Assembly (NCBI GenBank): GCA_902519255.1
Contig: CABYIV010000001.1
Coordinates: 1-64,000, forward strand
From: an uncultured Pelagibacteraceae bacterium
GTDB lineage: Bacteria > Pseudomonadota > Alphaproteobacteria > Pelagibacterales > Pelagibacteraceae
Length of the DNA: 64,000 nucleotides
Reading direction: 5' to 3'
Below are positions 28,254 through 38,958 of this stretch, piece after piece. The notes below the pieces were generated by a model, which was not told the origin of the DNA, searched no databases, and saw only the letters and a list, made by a program, of their open reading frames with translations. A program made the position numbers and the translations under genes. The first letter of the stretch is position 1; each line of letters begins with the position of its first letter.

Positions 28254-29227
28254 TAGTCAAACAATTTGAGTTAAATAAATTTGATTTTACAAAGTTTAAT
28301 ATTTATCTTTTTTATGGAAGAAATGAGGGTCTACAAAACAAAATAGCTGAGAAATATTTGATAAAAGATTTTGGTAATAATGTACAAAAATACGAAGAAA
28401 TAGAAGTTATTAATAATAAGGATATAATAATTGAAGAGATACTGTCAAAATCTCTTTTTGAAAATAATAAAATTATAATAATTTCCAGAGCTACAGATAA
28501 AATAGTAGAGTTTATAAGAGATATACTTGAAAGAAATATTAAAGATGTTTTAATTTTATTAAAAAGCTTATCTCTAGAAAAAAGATCAAAATTAAGAACA
28601 TTTTTCGAAAAAAATAAATCTTTGGCAGTTATTCCATTTTATGAAGACGATGAAAAAAACTTATCATCTATTATTTACGATTTTTTAAAACAAAATAATA
28701 TTAAATTGTCTAGAGAATCTATAAATTTACTGGTCAGTAGGGCTGGTGGTGATAGAAAAAACCTTAATATGGAACTTGATAAAATTCTTAATTATTCAAT
28801 TTCTAATAAAAAAATTGAATATTCAAATGTTGAAAAACTAACTAACTTAGTTGAAAATTACACTGTGAATGAACTGGCTAATTCTTATTTAAGTAAAAAT
28901 AAAAAAAATGTTACAAAAATTTTAAATGAAAACAATTACACTGATGAAGACTGTGTCTTAATATTAAGAACTATATTAAGTAAATCGAAAAGATTACTAA
29001 CAATTATGCAAGAATTAAAAAAATCAGAAAATATAGATAAAGCAATATCAGAGATAAGACCTCCTATATTTTGGAAAGAAAAAGATAGTGTAAAAAGACA
29101 AGTAATTTCATGGAAAACACAGGATTTAAAAAAAAAAATTTATGAAATAAATGATATAGAATTACTGATAAAATCAAATTCGAAGAATTCTTTAAACTTT
29201 GTATCAGATTTTATATTAAATTATTAA
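28250..29227 (+). CDS. holA: DNA polymerase III delta subunit
   Basis: Clamp-loader subunit that opens the beta sliding clamp. 325 residues with an N-terminal NIYLFYGRNEGLQNKIAEKY (P-loop-like but non-catalytic), LSKSLFENNKIIIISRA near residue 65-80, and the domain III region VNELANSYLSKNKK near 200. Weakly conserved family; the position after lptE is strong support. ATG overlaps lptE stop (ATGA); its TAA shares a TTAA palindrome with parB. Confidence 0.88.
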   Translation: MIVKQFELNKFDFTKFNIYLFYGRNEGLQNKIAEKYLIKDFGNNVQKYEEIEVINNKDIIIEEILSKSLFENNKIIIISRATDKIVEFIRDILERNIKDVLILLKSLSLEKRSKLRTFFEKNKSLAVIPFYEDDEKNLSSIIYDFLKQNNIKLSRESINLLVSRAGGDRKNLNMELDKILNYSISNKKIEYSNVEKLTNLVENYTVNELANSYLSKNKKNVTKILNENNYTDEDCVLILRTILSKSKRLLTIMQELKKSENIDKAISEIRPPIFWKEKDSVKRQVISWKTQDLKKKIYEINDIELLIKSNSKNSLNFVSDFILNY

Positions 29228-30075
29228 TAATTTCTCTTTATCGTATTGATTAGTCTGTCCAACTGATCTAAAGCCTTATATTCAAAAGTTAATGAACCTG
29301 AATTATTTTTTTTGTTATTTAGAATTACTCTCATCCCTATTTTTTCTGTAAGCTCATTTTCAGTAGCAATAAAATTTGGATCTTTGGAAAAATATTTTTT
29401 TTTCGAACCAGTTTTCAATATTCTTACAAGATTCTCGGTTTGACGAACTGACAATTTTTTTTTGATTATGTTTTCAGCCAAGAGTAAAGCATTATCTAAA
29501 CCAATCAATATTTTTGCGTGTCCTTGCGAAATTTTATAATTTCTAATCATATCAAGTATTTTATCTGGAAGAGAGAGTAGTCTAAGAGAGTTTGAAATAT
29601 GGGATCTGCTTTTTCCTATAAACTGAGAAACTTTATGATGGTCATATGAGAAATTATCAATTAGATTTTTATAACTTTCTGCCTCCTCGATTGGATTTAA
29701 ATCTTTTCTTTGAACATTCTCTATAATTGCTAACTCTAAAGATTTTAAATTATCAGCTTCTATGACTACAACTGGCACTTCATGAAGACCCGCGGACTGA
29801 GCTGCTTGCCAACGTCTTTCACCAGCAATTAGTTCAAATTTATCATCGTTATCTTTTGATTTCCTTACTATTAATGGTTGAATTATACCTCTCTCTTTTA
29901 TTGAGTTTGTTAGTTCCTCAAGAGCATCCTTTTCAAATATTTTTCTAGGTTGATTTTTGTTTGGTACTATAGAACTAATAGCAATGTTATCTTTTGCAGT
30001 TTTTATTTCATTGTCACCAATCAAAGATGACAGACCTCTTCCAAGACCTTTCTTGCTTTTAAAGGGATTAATCAT
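29224..30075 (-). CDS. parB: Chromosome-partitioning protein ParB
   Basis: CTP-dependent DNA clamp that loads at parS and organises the origin region. Begins with KKGLGRGLSSLIGD; ParB/Srx CTPase domain about residues 35-130 with GERRWQAAQSAGL (CTP-binding GERR); HTH region near 140-170 (KSRSHISNSLRLLSLP); C-terminal dimer domain. 283 residues. Overlaps parA in an ATGA. A perfect parS lies about 1.4 kb away in rsmG, see separate entry. Confidence 0.97.
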   Translation of the reverse strand: MINPFKSKKGLGRGLSSLIGDNEIKTAKDNIAISSIVPNKNQPRKIFEKDALEELTNSIKERGIIQPLIVRKSKDNDDKFELIAGERRWQAAQSAGLHEVPVVVIEADNLKSLELAIIENVQRKDLNPIEEAESYKNLIDNFSYDHHKVSQFIGKSRSHISNSLRLLSLPDKILDMIRNYKISQGHAKILIGLDNALLLAENIIKKKLSVRQTENLVRILKTGSKKKYFSKDPNFIATENELTEKIGMRVILNNKKNNSGSLTFEYKALDQLDRLINTIKRNY

Positions 30076-30872
30076 GCGGCACTCTCAACCTGATTATCTT
30101 GTTCTAAAAATTCTTCTGTAAATTTGAAATATGCTTTACTACCTGGACATATCTTATCATACATAAGAACTGGTATACCGTGGGATGGTGCTTCGGATAA
30201 TCTTACATTTCTTGGGACAGCTGTAGAATATACTTTTTCTTTAAAATAGTTCCTCGCCTCTAGCTCAACTTGACCTGAAAGCTTATTTCTTTTGTCAAAC
30301 ATAGTTAGTAGGATGCCTCTAATCTCTAAAGTAGGGTTCAAATTAGATTTTATCCTTTCTATGGTTTTCATTAATTGTGTAAGTCCTTCTAAAGCAAAAA
30401 ATTCTGTCTGGAGAGGTACAACTATAGCTTCAGAGGCTACCAAAGCCATGATTGTAAGAAGACTTAGAGATGGAGGACAGTCTATTAGTATATAATCGTA
30501 TGATGCTTCAGAATCATTTAAAATAAGGGCTAATTCGTCCTTTAATTTATAAGCTCTACGACTATCTCCAGCTGTTTCAACCTCAAGACCTGACAAATCT
30601 ACATTGGAACTTATCAAATTAAGATTTACAAAACTTGTTGGCTGTATCACTTCAGAAATTTTTTTATTTCCGTTTAACACATTATAGATTGTTTTATCTG
30701 AGTTTGTATTGTTAGGAAGTCCAAGACCTGTAGTTGCATTACCTTGAGGATCTAAGTCAATAACAAGAATTTTTTTACCTTTAATAGTTAATCCAGCAGC
30801 AAGATTAATTACTGTGGTGGTCTTACCCACCCCACCTTTTTGATTTATGACTGAAATAATTTTTTTATTCAT
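30072..30872 (-). CDS. parA: Chromosome-partitioning ATPase ParA
   Basis: Deviant-Walker ATPase that moves ParB-bound origins. KGGVGKTTTVINLAAGL near residue 12-28 is the deviant Walker A with signature lysine; VIDLDPQGNATTGLG near 37; IDCPPSLSLLTI near 128. 266 residues, chromosomal type. Overlaps rsmG by 8 bases and parB by 4, a single transcription unit mnmG-rsmG-parA-parB is likely. Confidence 0.97.
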   Translation of the reverse strand: MNKKIISVINQKGGVGKTTTVINLAAGLTIKGKKILVIDLDPQGNATTGLGLPNNTNSDKTIYNVLNGNKKISEVIQPTSFVNLNLISSNVDLSGLEVETAGDSRRAYKLKDELALILNDSEASYDYILIDCPPSLSLLTIMALVASEAIVVPLQTEFFALEGLTQLMKTIERIKSNLNPTLEIRGILLTMFDKRNKLSGQVELEARNYFKEKVYSTAVPRNVRLSEAPSHGIPVLMYDKICPGSKAYFKFTEEFLEQDNQVESAA

Positions 30873-31509
30873 TTTTTTTTTTTAAATTTGAAATTTTTAC
30901 TACAGAAGACTCATCACTAGTTAGACTTTTCATTTCTTCCACATCAAATTTCCATTTTGTAGAGACATCTTTTAAAATTTTTTTTCCACTCTTTCCTAAG
31001 TACATGACTATATATTTAAAGTTTTTGAAATTATTTGTTGCTATTTCAAAAATAACCGGCAAAGGTTTAAATGCTCGACAAATTATTACATCTGTAATTA
31101 AGTTTTTCTCCTCAAAAATATTTTTTTGATAAATTTTAGCTTCCAATTTGAATTTTTTTGCCATCTCTTTTAAGAAATTGCTTTTATGATAACTTTTTTC
31201 ATAAAAAATTAGCTTAAAACCTTGTTTTTTAGGTTTCATCAAAATACCTAAAACTATACTAGGAAGCCCCGCGCCTGATCCAAGATCAGTGCATACTTTG
31301 ATATCATTTTTATCAATAAAATCAAATGTTTGCGCACTATCGTAAATATGTCTTGAATTTATTGACTTTTCTGTACTTGAGCTTATTAAATTAATTTTCC
31401 TATTTGTAATTAAAATTGACTGCGAATAGTCTTCAAGCTCCATTAATGTTTCACGTGAAACATTTGGAAGATAAATTTTCTCTTTTTTTATTATTTTCGA
31501 ATCAATCAA
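30865..31509 (-). CDS. rsmG: 16S rRNA (guanine527-N7)-methyltransferase
   Basis: SAM-dependent methyltransferase of 16S rRNA (GidB). [16 protein letters not shown] near residue 75 is the SAM-binding glycine motif; [19 protein letters not shown] near 40-58 is family-typical. 214 residues. The start is a TTG at 31509 fused with the mnmG stop (TTGA). Residues NVSRET near 17-22 are encoded by the parS palindrome, a known placement of parS inside gidB. Confidence 0.95.
   Translation of the reverse strand: MIDSKIIKKEKIYLPNVSRETLMELEDYSQSILITNRKINLISSSTEKSINSRHIYDSAQTFDFIDKNDIKVCTDLGSGAGLPSIVLGILMKPKKQGFKLIFYEKSYHKSNFLKEMAKKFKLEAKIYQKNIFEEKNLITDVIICRAFKPLPVIFEIATNNFKNFKYIVMYLGKSGKKILKDVSTKWKFDVEEMKSLTSDESSVVKISNLKKKNE
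31447..31462. promoter_or_regulatory. parS centromere site (perfect 16-bp palindrome)
   Basis: TGTTTCACGTGAAACA, identical to the bacterial parS consensus and fully palindromic. It lies inside the 5' part of rsmG, 1.4 kb from parB and about 10 kb from the candidate origin, where ParB is expected to load. Confidence 0.95.
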
Positions 31510-33377
31510 GCTATATGCTTAATAGACTTTCTTTTAACGTGAGACAACAAAATATATACTGCAGCTGGAGTAATCCCATCTATTCTAAGTGCTTGACCAA
31601 GTGTTTTAGGCTTTATTTTTTTAAATTTTGACTTAACTTCATTTGATAATCCAGAAAATTGATCATAATCTAGATTTTCCGGTATTTTAAGATTCTCATC
31701 TCTTTTAAATGCTAAAATATCTGCATTTTGCTTTTTTAGATATCCTTTATAATGGGCTTTTATCTCAATTTGCTCATCGATTTCACGTGAAACATATTTA
31801 ATTTCTGGCCAAATTTCCCTAATTTTAATCATATTTACTGACTTTTGACACAGTATTTCTAATGCATTTCTTTTAACTCCATCTTTAGCAATATTAATTC
31901 CAAATTTAGATGCTTTTGAAGGGGAAATAAAAGAATTTTCCATATTTTTAAGACTTTTTTCTAATTTAGACGCTTTCTCTTTATATATACGTTTCCTATC
32001 ATCTAATATTAAACCAATATCAATTCCTTTTTGGGTAAGTCTTATATCTGCATTATCAGCTCTCAAAGATAGCCTGTATTCTGCTCTTGAGGTGAACATT
32101 CTATAGGGTTCTGCAACTCCTTTTGTAACTAAATCATCTATCATGACACCTATGTATGCCTCAGATCTATCAAGTATAAATGGTTCATTACCTTTAATAG
32201 TGAGAGCTGCATTTATTCCAGCTATCAAACCTTGAGCTGCAGCTTCTTCATAGCCTGTAGTTCCATTTATTTGTCCTGCGAGGTAAAGATTTTTAATTTT
32301 TTTTGTCTCTAGAGTTAGGAATAGCTCGCGCGGATCAACAAAATCATATTCAATTGCGTACCCAGGCCTTAAAATTTTTACATTCTCTAAACCATTGATA
32401 TTATTGCATATTTCTTGCTGTATTTCAGATGGTAAAGAAGTTGAAATCCCATTAGGGTAGATTGTTTTATCATTAAGACCTTCTGGCTCTAAAAATATTT
32501 GATGTTTTTGCTTATCAGCAAACTTAAAAATTTTATCTTCTATTGAAGGACAATATCTAGGACCGACACCTTGTATACTTCCTGAGTACATAGCACTTCT
32601 TTTTATATTTTTAGATATGATCTCATGAACTGCTCGATTGGTATAAGTCATCCTGCATGAAATTTGTCTATTGATATTTTTTTTTGTCAGGAAAGAAAAA
32701 AAATAAGGATCTTCATCTGCTTGCTGCTCTTCAAGTTTTTCGAAATTAATTGTCGTTGCATCCAATCTTGGTGGTGTTCCTGTTTTTAATCTTCCAATTT
32801 TAAAATCATATTTTTCTAACTGTTCACTTAGACCTGTTGAAGGTTTTTCATTAAATCTTCCTGCAGGTGTTTTTTCTTCACCAATGTGAATTAAACCATT
32901 TAAAAAAGTTCCAGTTGTTAAGATTACTTTAGATGATAGTACTTTTTTACCTGCTTGTGTAATAAAACCAATTATATTGTTTTTTTCAAAAATAAACTCT
33001 ATTACAGGATCACAAAAAATGCTTAAATTACAATAGTTTACAAGTTTTTCTTGCATATATTTTTTATATAATGATCTATCACTTTGAGTACGAGGTCCAC
33101 GCACTGCAGGGCCTCTACTTCTATTTAACAATCGAAATTGTATTCCTGATTTATCTGCAACTTCCCCCATTACACCATCTAGTGCATCTATTTCTCGAAC
33201 GAGATGGCCTTTACCTAATCCTCCTATAGCAGGGTTACATGACATCTCACCAATAGTATCAAATTTATGAGTAAATAAGGCAGTGTTTACACCTAATCTG
33301 GCAGATGCAGCTGCTGCTTCACATCCTGCGTGACCGCCTCCAATTACTACTACATCAAAAAATAGCTCGTTTTTCAT
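31506..33377 (-). CDS. mnmG: tRNA uridine-34 5-carboxymethylaminomethyl synthase subunit MnmG (GidA)
   Basis: FAD enzyme that with MnmE modifies wobble uridines. [17 protein letters not shown] near residues 8-24 is the FAD loop; [14 protein letters not shown]-type sequence ([19 protein letters not shown]) near 44; [13 protein letters not shown] near 156; [11 protein letters not shown] and [15 protein letters not shown] follow. 623 residues. Downstream of mnmE with a 76-base gap and overlapping rsmG. The 3' half contains a second, imperfect parS. Confidence 0.97.
   Translation of the reverse strand: MKNELFFDVVVIGGGHAGCEAAAASARLGVNTALFTHKFDTIGEMSCNPAIGGLGKGHLVREIDALDGVMGEVADKSGIQFRLLNRSRGPAVRGPRTQSDRSLYKKYMQEKLVNYCNLSIFCDPVIEFIFEKNNIIGFITQAGKKVLSSKVILTTGTFLNGLIHIGEEKTPAGRFNEKPSTGLSEQLEKYDFKIGRLKTGTPPRLDATTINFEKLEEQQADEDPYFFSFLTKKNINRQISCRMTYTNRAVHEIISKNIKRSAMYSGSIQGVGPRYCPSIEDKIFKFADKQKHQIFLEPEGLNDKTIYPNGISTSLPSEIQQEICNNINGLENVKILRPGYAIEYDFVDPRELFLTLETKKIKNLYLAGQINGTTGYEEAAAQGLIAGINAALTIKGNEPFILDRSEAYIGVMIDDLVTKGVAEPYRMFTSRAEYRLSLRADNADIRLTQKGIDIGLILDDRKRIYKEKASKLEKSLKNMENSFISPSKASKFGINIAKDGVKRNALEILCQKSVNMIKIREIWPEIKYVSREIDEQIEIKAHYKGYLKKQNADILAFKRDENLKIPENLDYDQFSGLSNEVKSKFKKIKPKTLGQALRIDGITPAAVYILLSHVKRKSIKHIA
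31779..31794. promoter_or_regulatory. Second parS-like site (14 of 16 matches)
   Basis: GATTTCACGTGAAACA inside mnmG; the central 12 bases TTTCACGTGAAA are a perfect palindrome and only the first two bases differ from the perfect site 332 bases away. Multiple parS copies near the origin are usual. Confidence 0.8.
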
Positions 33378-33453
33378 GACTATAATTTATTATTGATCTT
33401 AAAATTTACAAGAAAACACTTAAAAATGTCTAAAAAGCTATTAAAATTAACAT

Positions 33454-34785
33454 TTATTTGCCTATACAGAAATCATTAAAAATGGAACCTATTATTTCCT
33501 CAACATCTACTTTTCCAACAATCATGCCCAAGTGTCTCGTTGCTAACCTTAAATCCTCTGCAGCTTTATCAAAATCTTCTTGGGAATTTTTTTTCTCAAA
33601 GTGTTTTAAATTTTCAACACAAGCTTCTAAACTTTGCCTATGTCTTTCTCTCGTAATTAAAGTTTCGTTCGGACTCACAAATTTATTATTTAGTTTATCT
33701 TTAATTCTATTTATTAACTCATCTAAATTTGTTTCATTTTTTATTGATAAGAAAATTGGATTAAACTTTTCAATTTGTTTATTTATATTTTTATAACCTT
33801 GGTCTATTTTATTGATTACAATTATTGATTTATCACTAACTAAATTGTTTAAAAATCCAGTAAAATCAACATTTTTTGGCTCTATTACAATAATGTTAAG
33901 ATCAGCATCTTCAGCTCTTTTAAGTGCTAATTTAATTCCTTTTTTTTCAATCTCATCTTGAGACTCTCTAATTCCAGCTGTGTCAGAAATTACAACTGGA
34001 TAGCCATCTAAATTTAAATGAGCTTCAATAACATCTCTAGTCGTACCTGCAATTTCTGAAACAATTGCAACATCACGATTAGAAAGATAATTTAATAAAG
34101 AGGATTTTCCTGCGTTAGCTGGTCCAATTATCGCAATTTTAAAACCCTCTCTAATTCTTTCCCCAACTTTTTGATCATCTAAAATTTTTTCAATTTCTTT
34201 TCTTATTTTTTCTGAGTCAATTTTAATATTTTTAATTATATCAGCTGGAAGATCTTCTTCTGGAAAATCAATTTTTGCTTCAACATTTGATAAAATTTTC
34301 AAAAGTTTTTCTCTAAGTGAATTAAATTTATCTGAACTTTTTCCACTCATTATTTTTAATGCTTGTTGTCTTTGAATCTCAGTTTCTGAGGAAATTAAAT
34401 CAGAAATGCTCTCGGCTTTTAACAAGTTGATTTTTCCATTTTGAAAAGCAATTTTAGTAAACTCTCCGGGTTCGGCTAATCTGCAACCACCAATTTTTGA
34501 AATTGATAAATGAATTTCTTCTATTACTGATTTGCTACCATGGACGTGTAATTCTGCCATATCTTCCCCTGTATAGCTATTTGGGCCGGGAAACCATATT
34601 AAAATACCCTCGTCAATTAACTCATTATTATCGATTTTGCTGAATTTTCTGATGGTTGCTACTCTCGGGCTTGGTATTGGCAAATTAGTTAATTTCTTTA
34701 TAACATTTTTTGTTTTTGACCCAGATACTCGAATAACAGCTATTCCTGAAACTCCTTGACCTGAAGATAGTGCATATATAGTCAT
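33454..34785 (-). CDS. mnmE: tRNA modification GTPase MnmE (TrmE)
   Basis: GTPase partner of MnmG in wobble uridine modification. N-terminal formyl-THF-binding domain (ALSSGQGVSGIAVIRVSG); G domain with GPANAGKSSLLN near 220, DTAGIRES near 268 and NKID near 330; the C-terminal tetrad CIGK (CxGK) is present. 443 residues. Divergent from the sulfotransferase (46 bases). The gap to mnmG (33378-33453) holds nothing recognisable. Confidence 0.97.
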   Translation of the reverse strand: MTIYALSSGQGVSGIAVIRVSGSKTKNVIKKLTNLPIPSPRVATIRKFSKIDNNELIDEGILIWFPGPNSYTGEDMAELHVHGSKSVIEEIHLSISKIGGCRLAEPGEFTKIAFQNGKINLLKAESISDLISSETEIQRQQALKIMSGKSSDKFNSLREKLLKILSNVEAKIDFPEEDLPADIIKNIKIDSEKIRKEIEKILDDQKVGERIREGFKIAIIGPANAGKSSLLNYLSNRDVAIVSEIAGTTRDVIEAHLNLDGYPVVISDTAGIRESQDEIEKKGIKLALKRAEDADLNIIVIEPKNVDFTGFLNNLVSDKSIIVINKIDQGYKNINKQIEKFNPIFLSIKNETNLDELINRIKDKLNNKFVSPNETLITRERHRQSLEACVENLKHFEKKNSQEDFDKAAEDLRLATRHLGMIVGKVDVEEIIGSIFNDFCIGK

Positions 34786-34831
34786 ATTTTTAAATATAAT
34801 TGATATAATAATTAAATATACATATTGTTAT

Positions 34832-35668
34832 ATGATAATTTGGATTGCTTCATACCCTAAAAGTGGAAACACATATATCAGATCATTTTTATCAGCATAC
34901 TATTTTTCTAAAGATGGAAATTTTAATTTTGAACTTTTAAAAAATATAAAACAATTCCCCAATGTAGAGTTTTTTGAAGAACCTTTCGAAGGAGCAGAAC
35001 AAGCGTCCAAAAATTGGTTAATAGCCCAAAAAATGATTAAAGATAAAAAGAAAGTATTTTTCCTAAAAACACATAGTTGCCTTGGTTTATTTAAAGGTAA
35101 GCCGTTTACTACACCAGAATACTCGCTAGGAGGCATATATATTGTGAGAGATCCAAGAAATGTAATAACATCTGTTAAAAATCATTTTTCCTTAGATGAA
35201 GAAGGTGCTTACAAATTTATTACAGACATAAATACGAATGCTAAAGAGCTTTATTCAAAAGATTACAGAACTTGGGTACTTTTAAGTAATTGGTCTAATC
35301 ATTACAGGTCTTGGGTTAAATCAAAAAATTTTAGGAAATTATTAATCAAATATGAAGATTTTGAGGATAACAAATACAGAACATTTAGAGATATAATAAT
35401 TTTTGTTAACACTTTAATGAATAATACTGAAAGGGTAGATGAAGCAAAATTAGAAAAAGCAATTGAAAGTACTAATTTTAACGTTCTAAAAAATAAAGAA
35501 AAAAACGAGGGTTTTGAAGAGGCTGCTTATTCAAAAGATGAACAAAAGAAAAAAGTTTTTTTTAATCTTGGATTTAATAATAGATGGAAAAATTTGTTAA
35601 ACGATGACATGCGTAAGAAAATAGAGAATGAGTTTAATAGTGAAATGAAAGAATTAAATTATTTATAA
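34832..35668 (+). CDS. Sulfotransferase-domain protein
   Basis: Predicted PAPS-dependent sulfotransferase, 278 residues. WIASYPKSGNTYIRSFLSA near residues 3-21 is the 5'-phosphosulfate loop and GIYIVRDPRNVITSVKNHF near 105-123 the 3'-phosphate motif; a C-terminal NLGFNNRWKNLL resembles the family's end. No signal peptide or TM. Acceptor unknown. It precedes by 14 bases a SPINDLY-like glycosyltransferase on the same strand; the pair is inserted between the minus-strand mnmE and rho genes. Confidence 0.85.
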   Translation: MIIWIASYPKSGNTYIRSFLSAYYFSKDGNFNFELLKNIKQFPNVEFFEEPFEGAEQASKNWLIAQKMIKDKKKVFFLKTHSCLGLFKGKPFTTPEYSLGGIYIVRDPRNVITSVKNHFSLDEEGAYKFITDINTNAKELYSKDYRTWVLLSNWSNHYRSWVKSKNFRKLLIKYEDFEDNKYRTFRDIIIFVNTLMNNTERVDEAKLEKAIESTNFNVLKNKEKNEGFEEAAYSKDEQKKKVFFNLGFNNRWKNLLNDDMRKKIENEFNSEMKELNYL

Positions 35669-35682
35669 TTAAATAAGCAAGC

Positions 35683-37617
35683 GTGTTAATAAATCATTTA
35701 AAAGATAACTTTGATAAAGCTAAAAAATTACATCAAAAAGGTGATTTAATTTCAGCAATCAGTATTTACCTAGAGATATTAAAAATTGATAAAAATAATT
35801 CAATAATTAATTTTTATTTGGGTACTGCTTATTTACAGAGTGGAGCATTTGAAAATTCAATTAAATATTTAGAAAAATCTCTAAGTAGTAAATCCACAAA
35901 TCCAATGATTTATAATAATTTAGGGATCTCTTTTATGGAAATATTTGAGTTTGAAAAAGCTAAAGAAAATTTTGACAAAGCTTTAAAAATAAAGATAGAT
36001 TTTCCTGAAGTTTACAACAATCAAGGAATAATTTTCAGAAAATTAAAAGATTTTGATCAGTCATTAAAATACCTTAAAAAAGCGATTGAACTTAAACCAT
36101 ATTACTCAGAAGCTTATAACAATACAGGAAACACTCTTAATGATATTGGTGAAAAAGAAAAAGCCATTATAAATTACAAAAAGGCAATCCAGCTAAACCC
36201 AAAATATATAGAAGCTTATCTAAATATAGGAACATGTTATCAGGAATTGAAAAATTATGAGGAAGCAAAAAAAAATTATCTTAAAGTTAAGGAATTAGAT
36301 CCATATTATGACTTTATAAATGGAAAAATTTTACACCTCAATATGAGCATTTGTAATTGGGAAACTTTTGATAATGAAAAAAAAATTATTGAAAACTCTG
36401 TATCTAGTAAAAGCATTACCGATCCGTTTTTATTCTTAAGTGTATCCGACGATCCAGAAATTCAAAAAATAATATCTGAGAATTATATAAAAAAAAGTTA
36501 TAGCAAATATTCGAGCAAGATTAATAAAACTAAAAATAAAATACCAAAAATAGGTTATTTTTCACCAGATTTTTCAAATCATCCTGTTTTACATTTAATG
36601 CAGGATACTTTTAAAAACCACGATAAGAAAAATTTTGATATTTATGCGTTCTCTTTTGGATTAAAAACTAGAAGTGAAAGCCATTACAAAATAAAAAAAT
36701 ATTTTAAAAAATTTAATTATATTGACAATATTTCTGACAAAAATGTTGCTACTCTTTGTAGAGAAATTGGTATTGATATTGCTGTAGATCTATGTGGACA
36801 CACAGCTGAAAACAGGATGGGATTATTTGCAGAAAGGGTAGGTAAAAAACAGATAAATTATTTAGGATATCCTGGGACAACAGGCGCAAAATTTATGGAT
36901 TACATTATAACTGATAAGTTTATTATTCCTGAACAAGATCAAAAAAGTTATACTGAAAAAGTTTTATACTTACCAAATTGCTATCAATCAAATCCAAAAA
37001 ATGATTCGGCCTCAAAAAATAATTATAGTAAAAGTGATTTTAATTTACCTGAAAATAAATTTATTTACTGTAGTTTTAATAATCACAATAAAATAACACC
37101 AGAAATTTTTCTATCTTGGATGAAAATATTAAAAAGAGTAAAAAATAGCGTGTTATGGTTATACTTAACAAATGAAACTGCAAAGAATAATATTTTACTT
37201 GAGACAAAAAAAGTTAACATCAGTGCTGATAGGATAATTTTTGCATCCAGTATTGAGCACAGCGATCATCTTAAAAGGTTAAATCTAGCTGATTTGTTCT
37301 TGGATACATTTCCTTACAATGCTCATACTACAGGAAGTGATGCATTTAGGATGGGACTACCAATGATAACTTTAAAAGGTAAAAGTTTTGCTTCTAGAGT
37401 TTTAGCGAGTATTTTAAACACAAACGGACTTAATGAGCTAGTAACCGAGGATTTAAAAGATTATGTGAATCTAGCAATAAAATTAGGGTCAGATAACAAT
37501 TTTTATCTAAATTTAAAAAAAAAAGTACAAGAAAAAAGCTTAAACAGTGTACTATTCGATAACATAAAATTTACTCGAGATTTAGAATTTATTTATACAA
37601 ATATCCTAAAATCTTAA
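35683..37617 (+). CDS. TPR protein with SPINDLY/OGT-like glycosyltransferase domain
   Basis: The N-terminal half (about residues 1-215) has about six tetratricopeptide repeats (e.g. [38 protein letters not shown]). The C-terminal half (about 285-640) resembles family GT41 O-GlcNAc transferases: [55 protein letters not shown] and [18 protein letters not shown]. The expected product is O-glycosylation of proteins by a nucleotide sugar, but acceptor and donor are unknown. Start is GTG at 35683, 14 bases after the sulfotransferase stop. Its stop shares TTAA with rho. 644 residues. Confidence 0.9.
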   Translation: MLINHLKDNFDKAKKLHQKGDLISAISIYLEILKIDKNNSIINFYLGTAYLQSGAFENSIKYLEKSLSSKSTNPMIYNNLGISFMEIFEFEKAKENFDKALKIKIDFPEVYNNQGIIFRKLKDFDQSLKYLKKAIELKPYYSEAYNNTGNTLNDIGEKEKAIINYKKAIQLNPKYIEAYLNIGTCYQELKNYEEAKKNYLKVKELDPYYDFINGKILHLNMSICNWETFDNEKKIIENSVSSKSITDPFLFLSVSDDPEIQKIISENYIKKSYSKYSSKINKTKNKIPKIGYFSPDFSNHPVLHLMQDTFKNHDKKNFDIYAFSFGLKTRSESHYKIKKYFKKFNYIDNISDKNVATLCREIGIDIAVDLCGHTAENRMGLFAERVGKKQINYLGYPGTTGAKFMDYIITDKFIIPEQDQKSYTEKVLYLPNCYQSNPKNDSASKNNYSKSDFNLPENKFIYCSFNNHNKITPEIFLSWMKILKRVKNSVLWLYLTNETAKNNILLETKKVNISADRIIFASSIEHSDHLKRLNLADLFLDTFPYNAHTTGSDAFRMGLPMITLKGKSFASRVLASILNTNGLNELVTEDLKDYVNLAIKLGSDNNFYLNLKKKVQEKSLNSVLFDNIKFTRDLEFIYTNILKS

Positions 37618-38885
37618 GATGGCTTGTTCATCGAATTAAAAAAATCAGAATTATTTTTTGTATCTTTCAGTTTTGAATTAATAAACTCAATTGCATCCAT
37701 AGAACCCATGGGTGCAATTATTCTTCTCAAAACATTCATCTTTTGAAGATCATTTTTTTCAAATATTAATTCTTCTCTTCTAGTTCCAGATTTGGTGATA
37801 TCTATTGCTGGAAATATTCTTTTTTCAGAAATTTTTCTGTCTAATATTGTTTCGCTATTTCCAGTTCCTTTGAACTCTTCAAAAATTACTTCATCCATTC
37901 GACTACCTGTATCTATTAATGCTGTTGCTATAATTGTTAATGATCCACCTTCTTCGATATTTCTTGCGGCACCAAAAAATCTTTTTGGTCTTTGAAGGGC
38001 ATTCGCATCTACTCCCCCAGTCAAAACTTTACCAGAACTTGGTACAACTGCATTATATGCTCTTCCCAATCTAGTTATGGAATCTAAAAGTATCACTACA
38101 TCTTTTTTATGCTCCGTTAATCTTTTGGCTTTTTCAATTACCATTTCGGCTACTGCTACGTGTCTTTGGGCTGGTTCATCAAAAGTTGAGCTTATTACTT
38201 CTCCCTTAACAGTTCTTTGCATATCTGTAACTTCCTCTGGTCTTTCATCTATTAAAAGAACCATCAGGTAACACTCTGGATGATTTGCCGTAATTGAGTT
38301 GGCTATACTTTGTAATATCATTGTTTTTCCGGCCTTCGGTGGAGATATAATTAAAGATCTTTGACCTTTTCCTATTGGACTTACTAAATCTATTAATCTC
38401 GGGGTTAGATCTACTTTCTTTTCCACTTTATTTGTTTCAACTTCCATAACTAGTTGTTTGTTTGGGTAAAGAGGGGTTAAGTTATCAAATGCTATTTTAT
38501 GTTTGAATTTATCTGTTTCCTCAAAATTAATTTTACTTACCTGAAGAAGTGCAAAATATCTTTCACCTTCTTTCGGTGACCTAATTGGACCTTCAACCGT
38601 ATCTCCAGTTCGAAGTCCAAATCTTCTAATTTGATTTGGGCTTACATAGATATCGTCGGCACCAGGTAAATAATTTGACTCTATAGCTCTAAGAAAACCA
38701 AAACCATCTTGAAGCAATTGAAGGACTCCACCCCCAGTAATTTCTTCTCCCTTTTCGGCTAATTTTTTTAAAATTGCGAAATAAATTTCTTGTCTCCTTA
38801 GAGTGCTAGCGTTCTCGATTCCTAAATTTTCAGCTTCAGTGATAAGTTTTTCGGAGCTTTTTTCTTTTAATTCTTGAATGTTCAT
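37614..38885 (-). CDS. rho: Transcription termination factor Rho
   Basis: Hexameric RNA helicase that ends transcription at unstructured C-rich sites. Rho N-terminal domain ([18 protein letters not shown]), RNA-binding CSD ([19 protein letters not shown] near residue 52-70, [19 protein letters not shown]), P-loop [12 protein letters not shown] near 184, and [15 protein letters not shown] near 224. 423 residues. Co-directional with hemJ-hemH-hemE. With few hairpins visible in this window, Rho may serve many of the tightly packed gene ends. Confidence 0.98.
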   Translation of the reverse strand: MNIQELKEKSSEKLITEAENLGIENASTLRRQEIYFAILKKLAEKGEEITGGGVLQLLQDGFGFLRAIESNYLPGADDIYVSPNQIRRFGLRTGDTVEGPIRSPKEGERYFALLQVSKINFEETDKFKHKIAFDNLTPLYPNKQLVMEVETNKVEKKVDLTPRLIDLVSPIGKGQRSLIISPPKAGKTMILQSIANSITANHPECYLMVLLIDERPEEVTDMQRTVKGEVISSTFDEPAQRHVAVAEMVIEKAKRLTEHKKDVVILLDSITRLGRAYNAVVPSSGKVLTGGVDANALQRPKRFFGAARNIEEGGSLTIIATALIDTGSRMDEVIFEEFKGTGNSETILDRKISEKRIFPAIDITKSGTRREELIFEKNDLQKMNVLRRIIAPMGSMDAIEFINSKLKDTKNNSDFFNSMNKPS

Positions 38886-38942
38886 AGTGTGGGGAATTTG
38901 ATATTAGATATTTATATTATAGTAATCTGTTTAAATTATTTC

Positions 38943-38958
38943 AAGCCTATAAAGGCTT
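38943..38958 (-). terminator. Small hairpin at the 3' end of hemJ
   Basis: AAGCCT-ATAA-AGGCTT forms a 6-bp stem over the hemJ stop codon. The bases after it on the minus strand (GAAATAATTTA) are not a clear U run, so termination activity is doubtful. Confidence 0.35.

Noticed and set aside
36000-36310. DNA-level tandem repeats in the TPR gene
   Set aside because: The repeats are visible at protein level only; the DNA units are diverged and do not form a tandem array.
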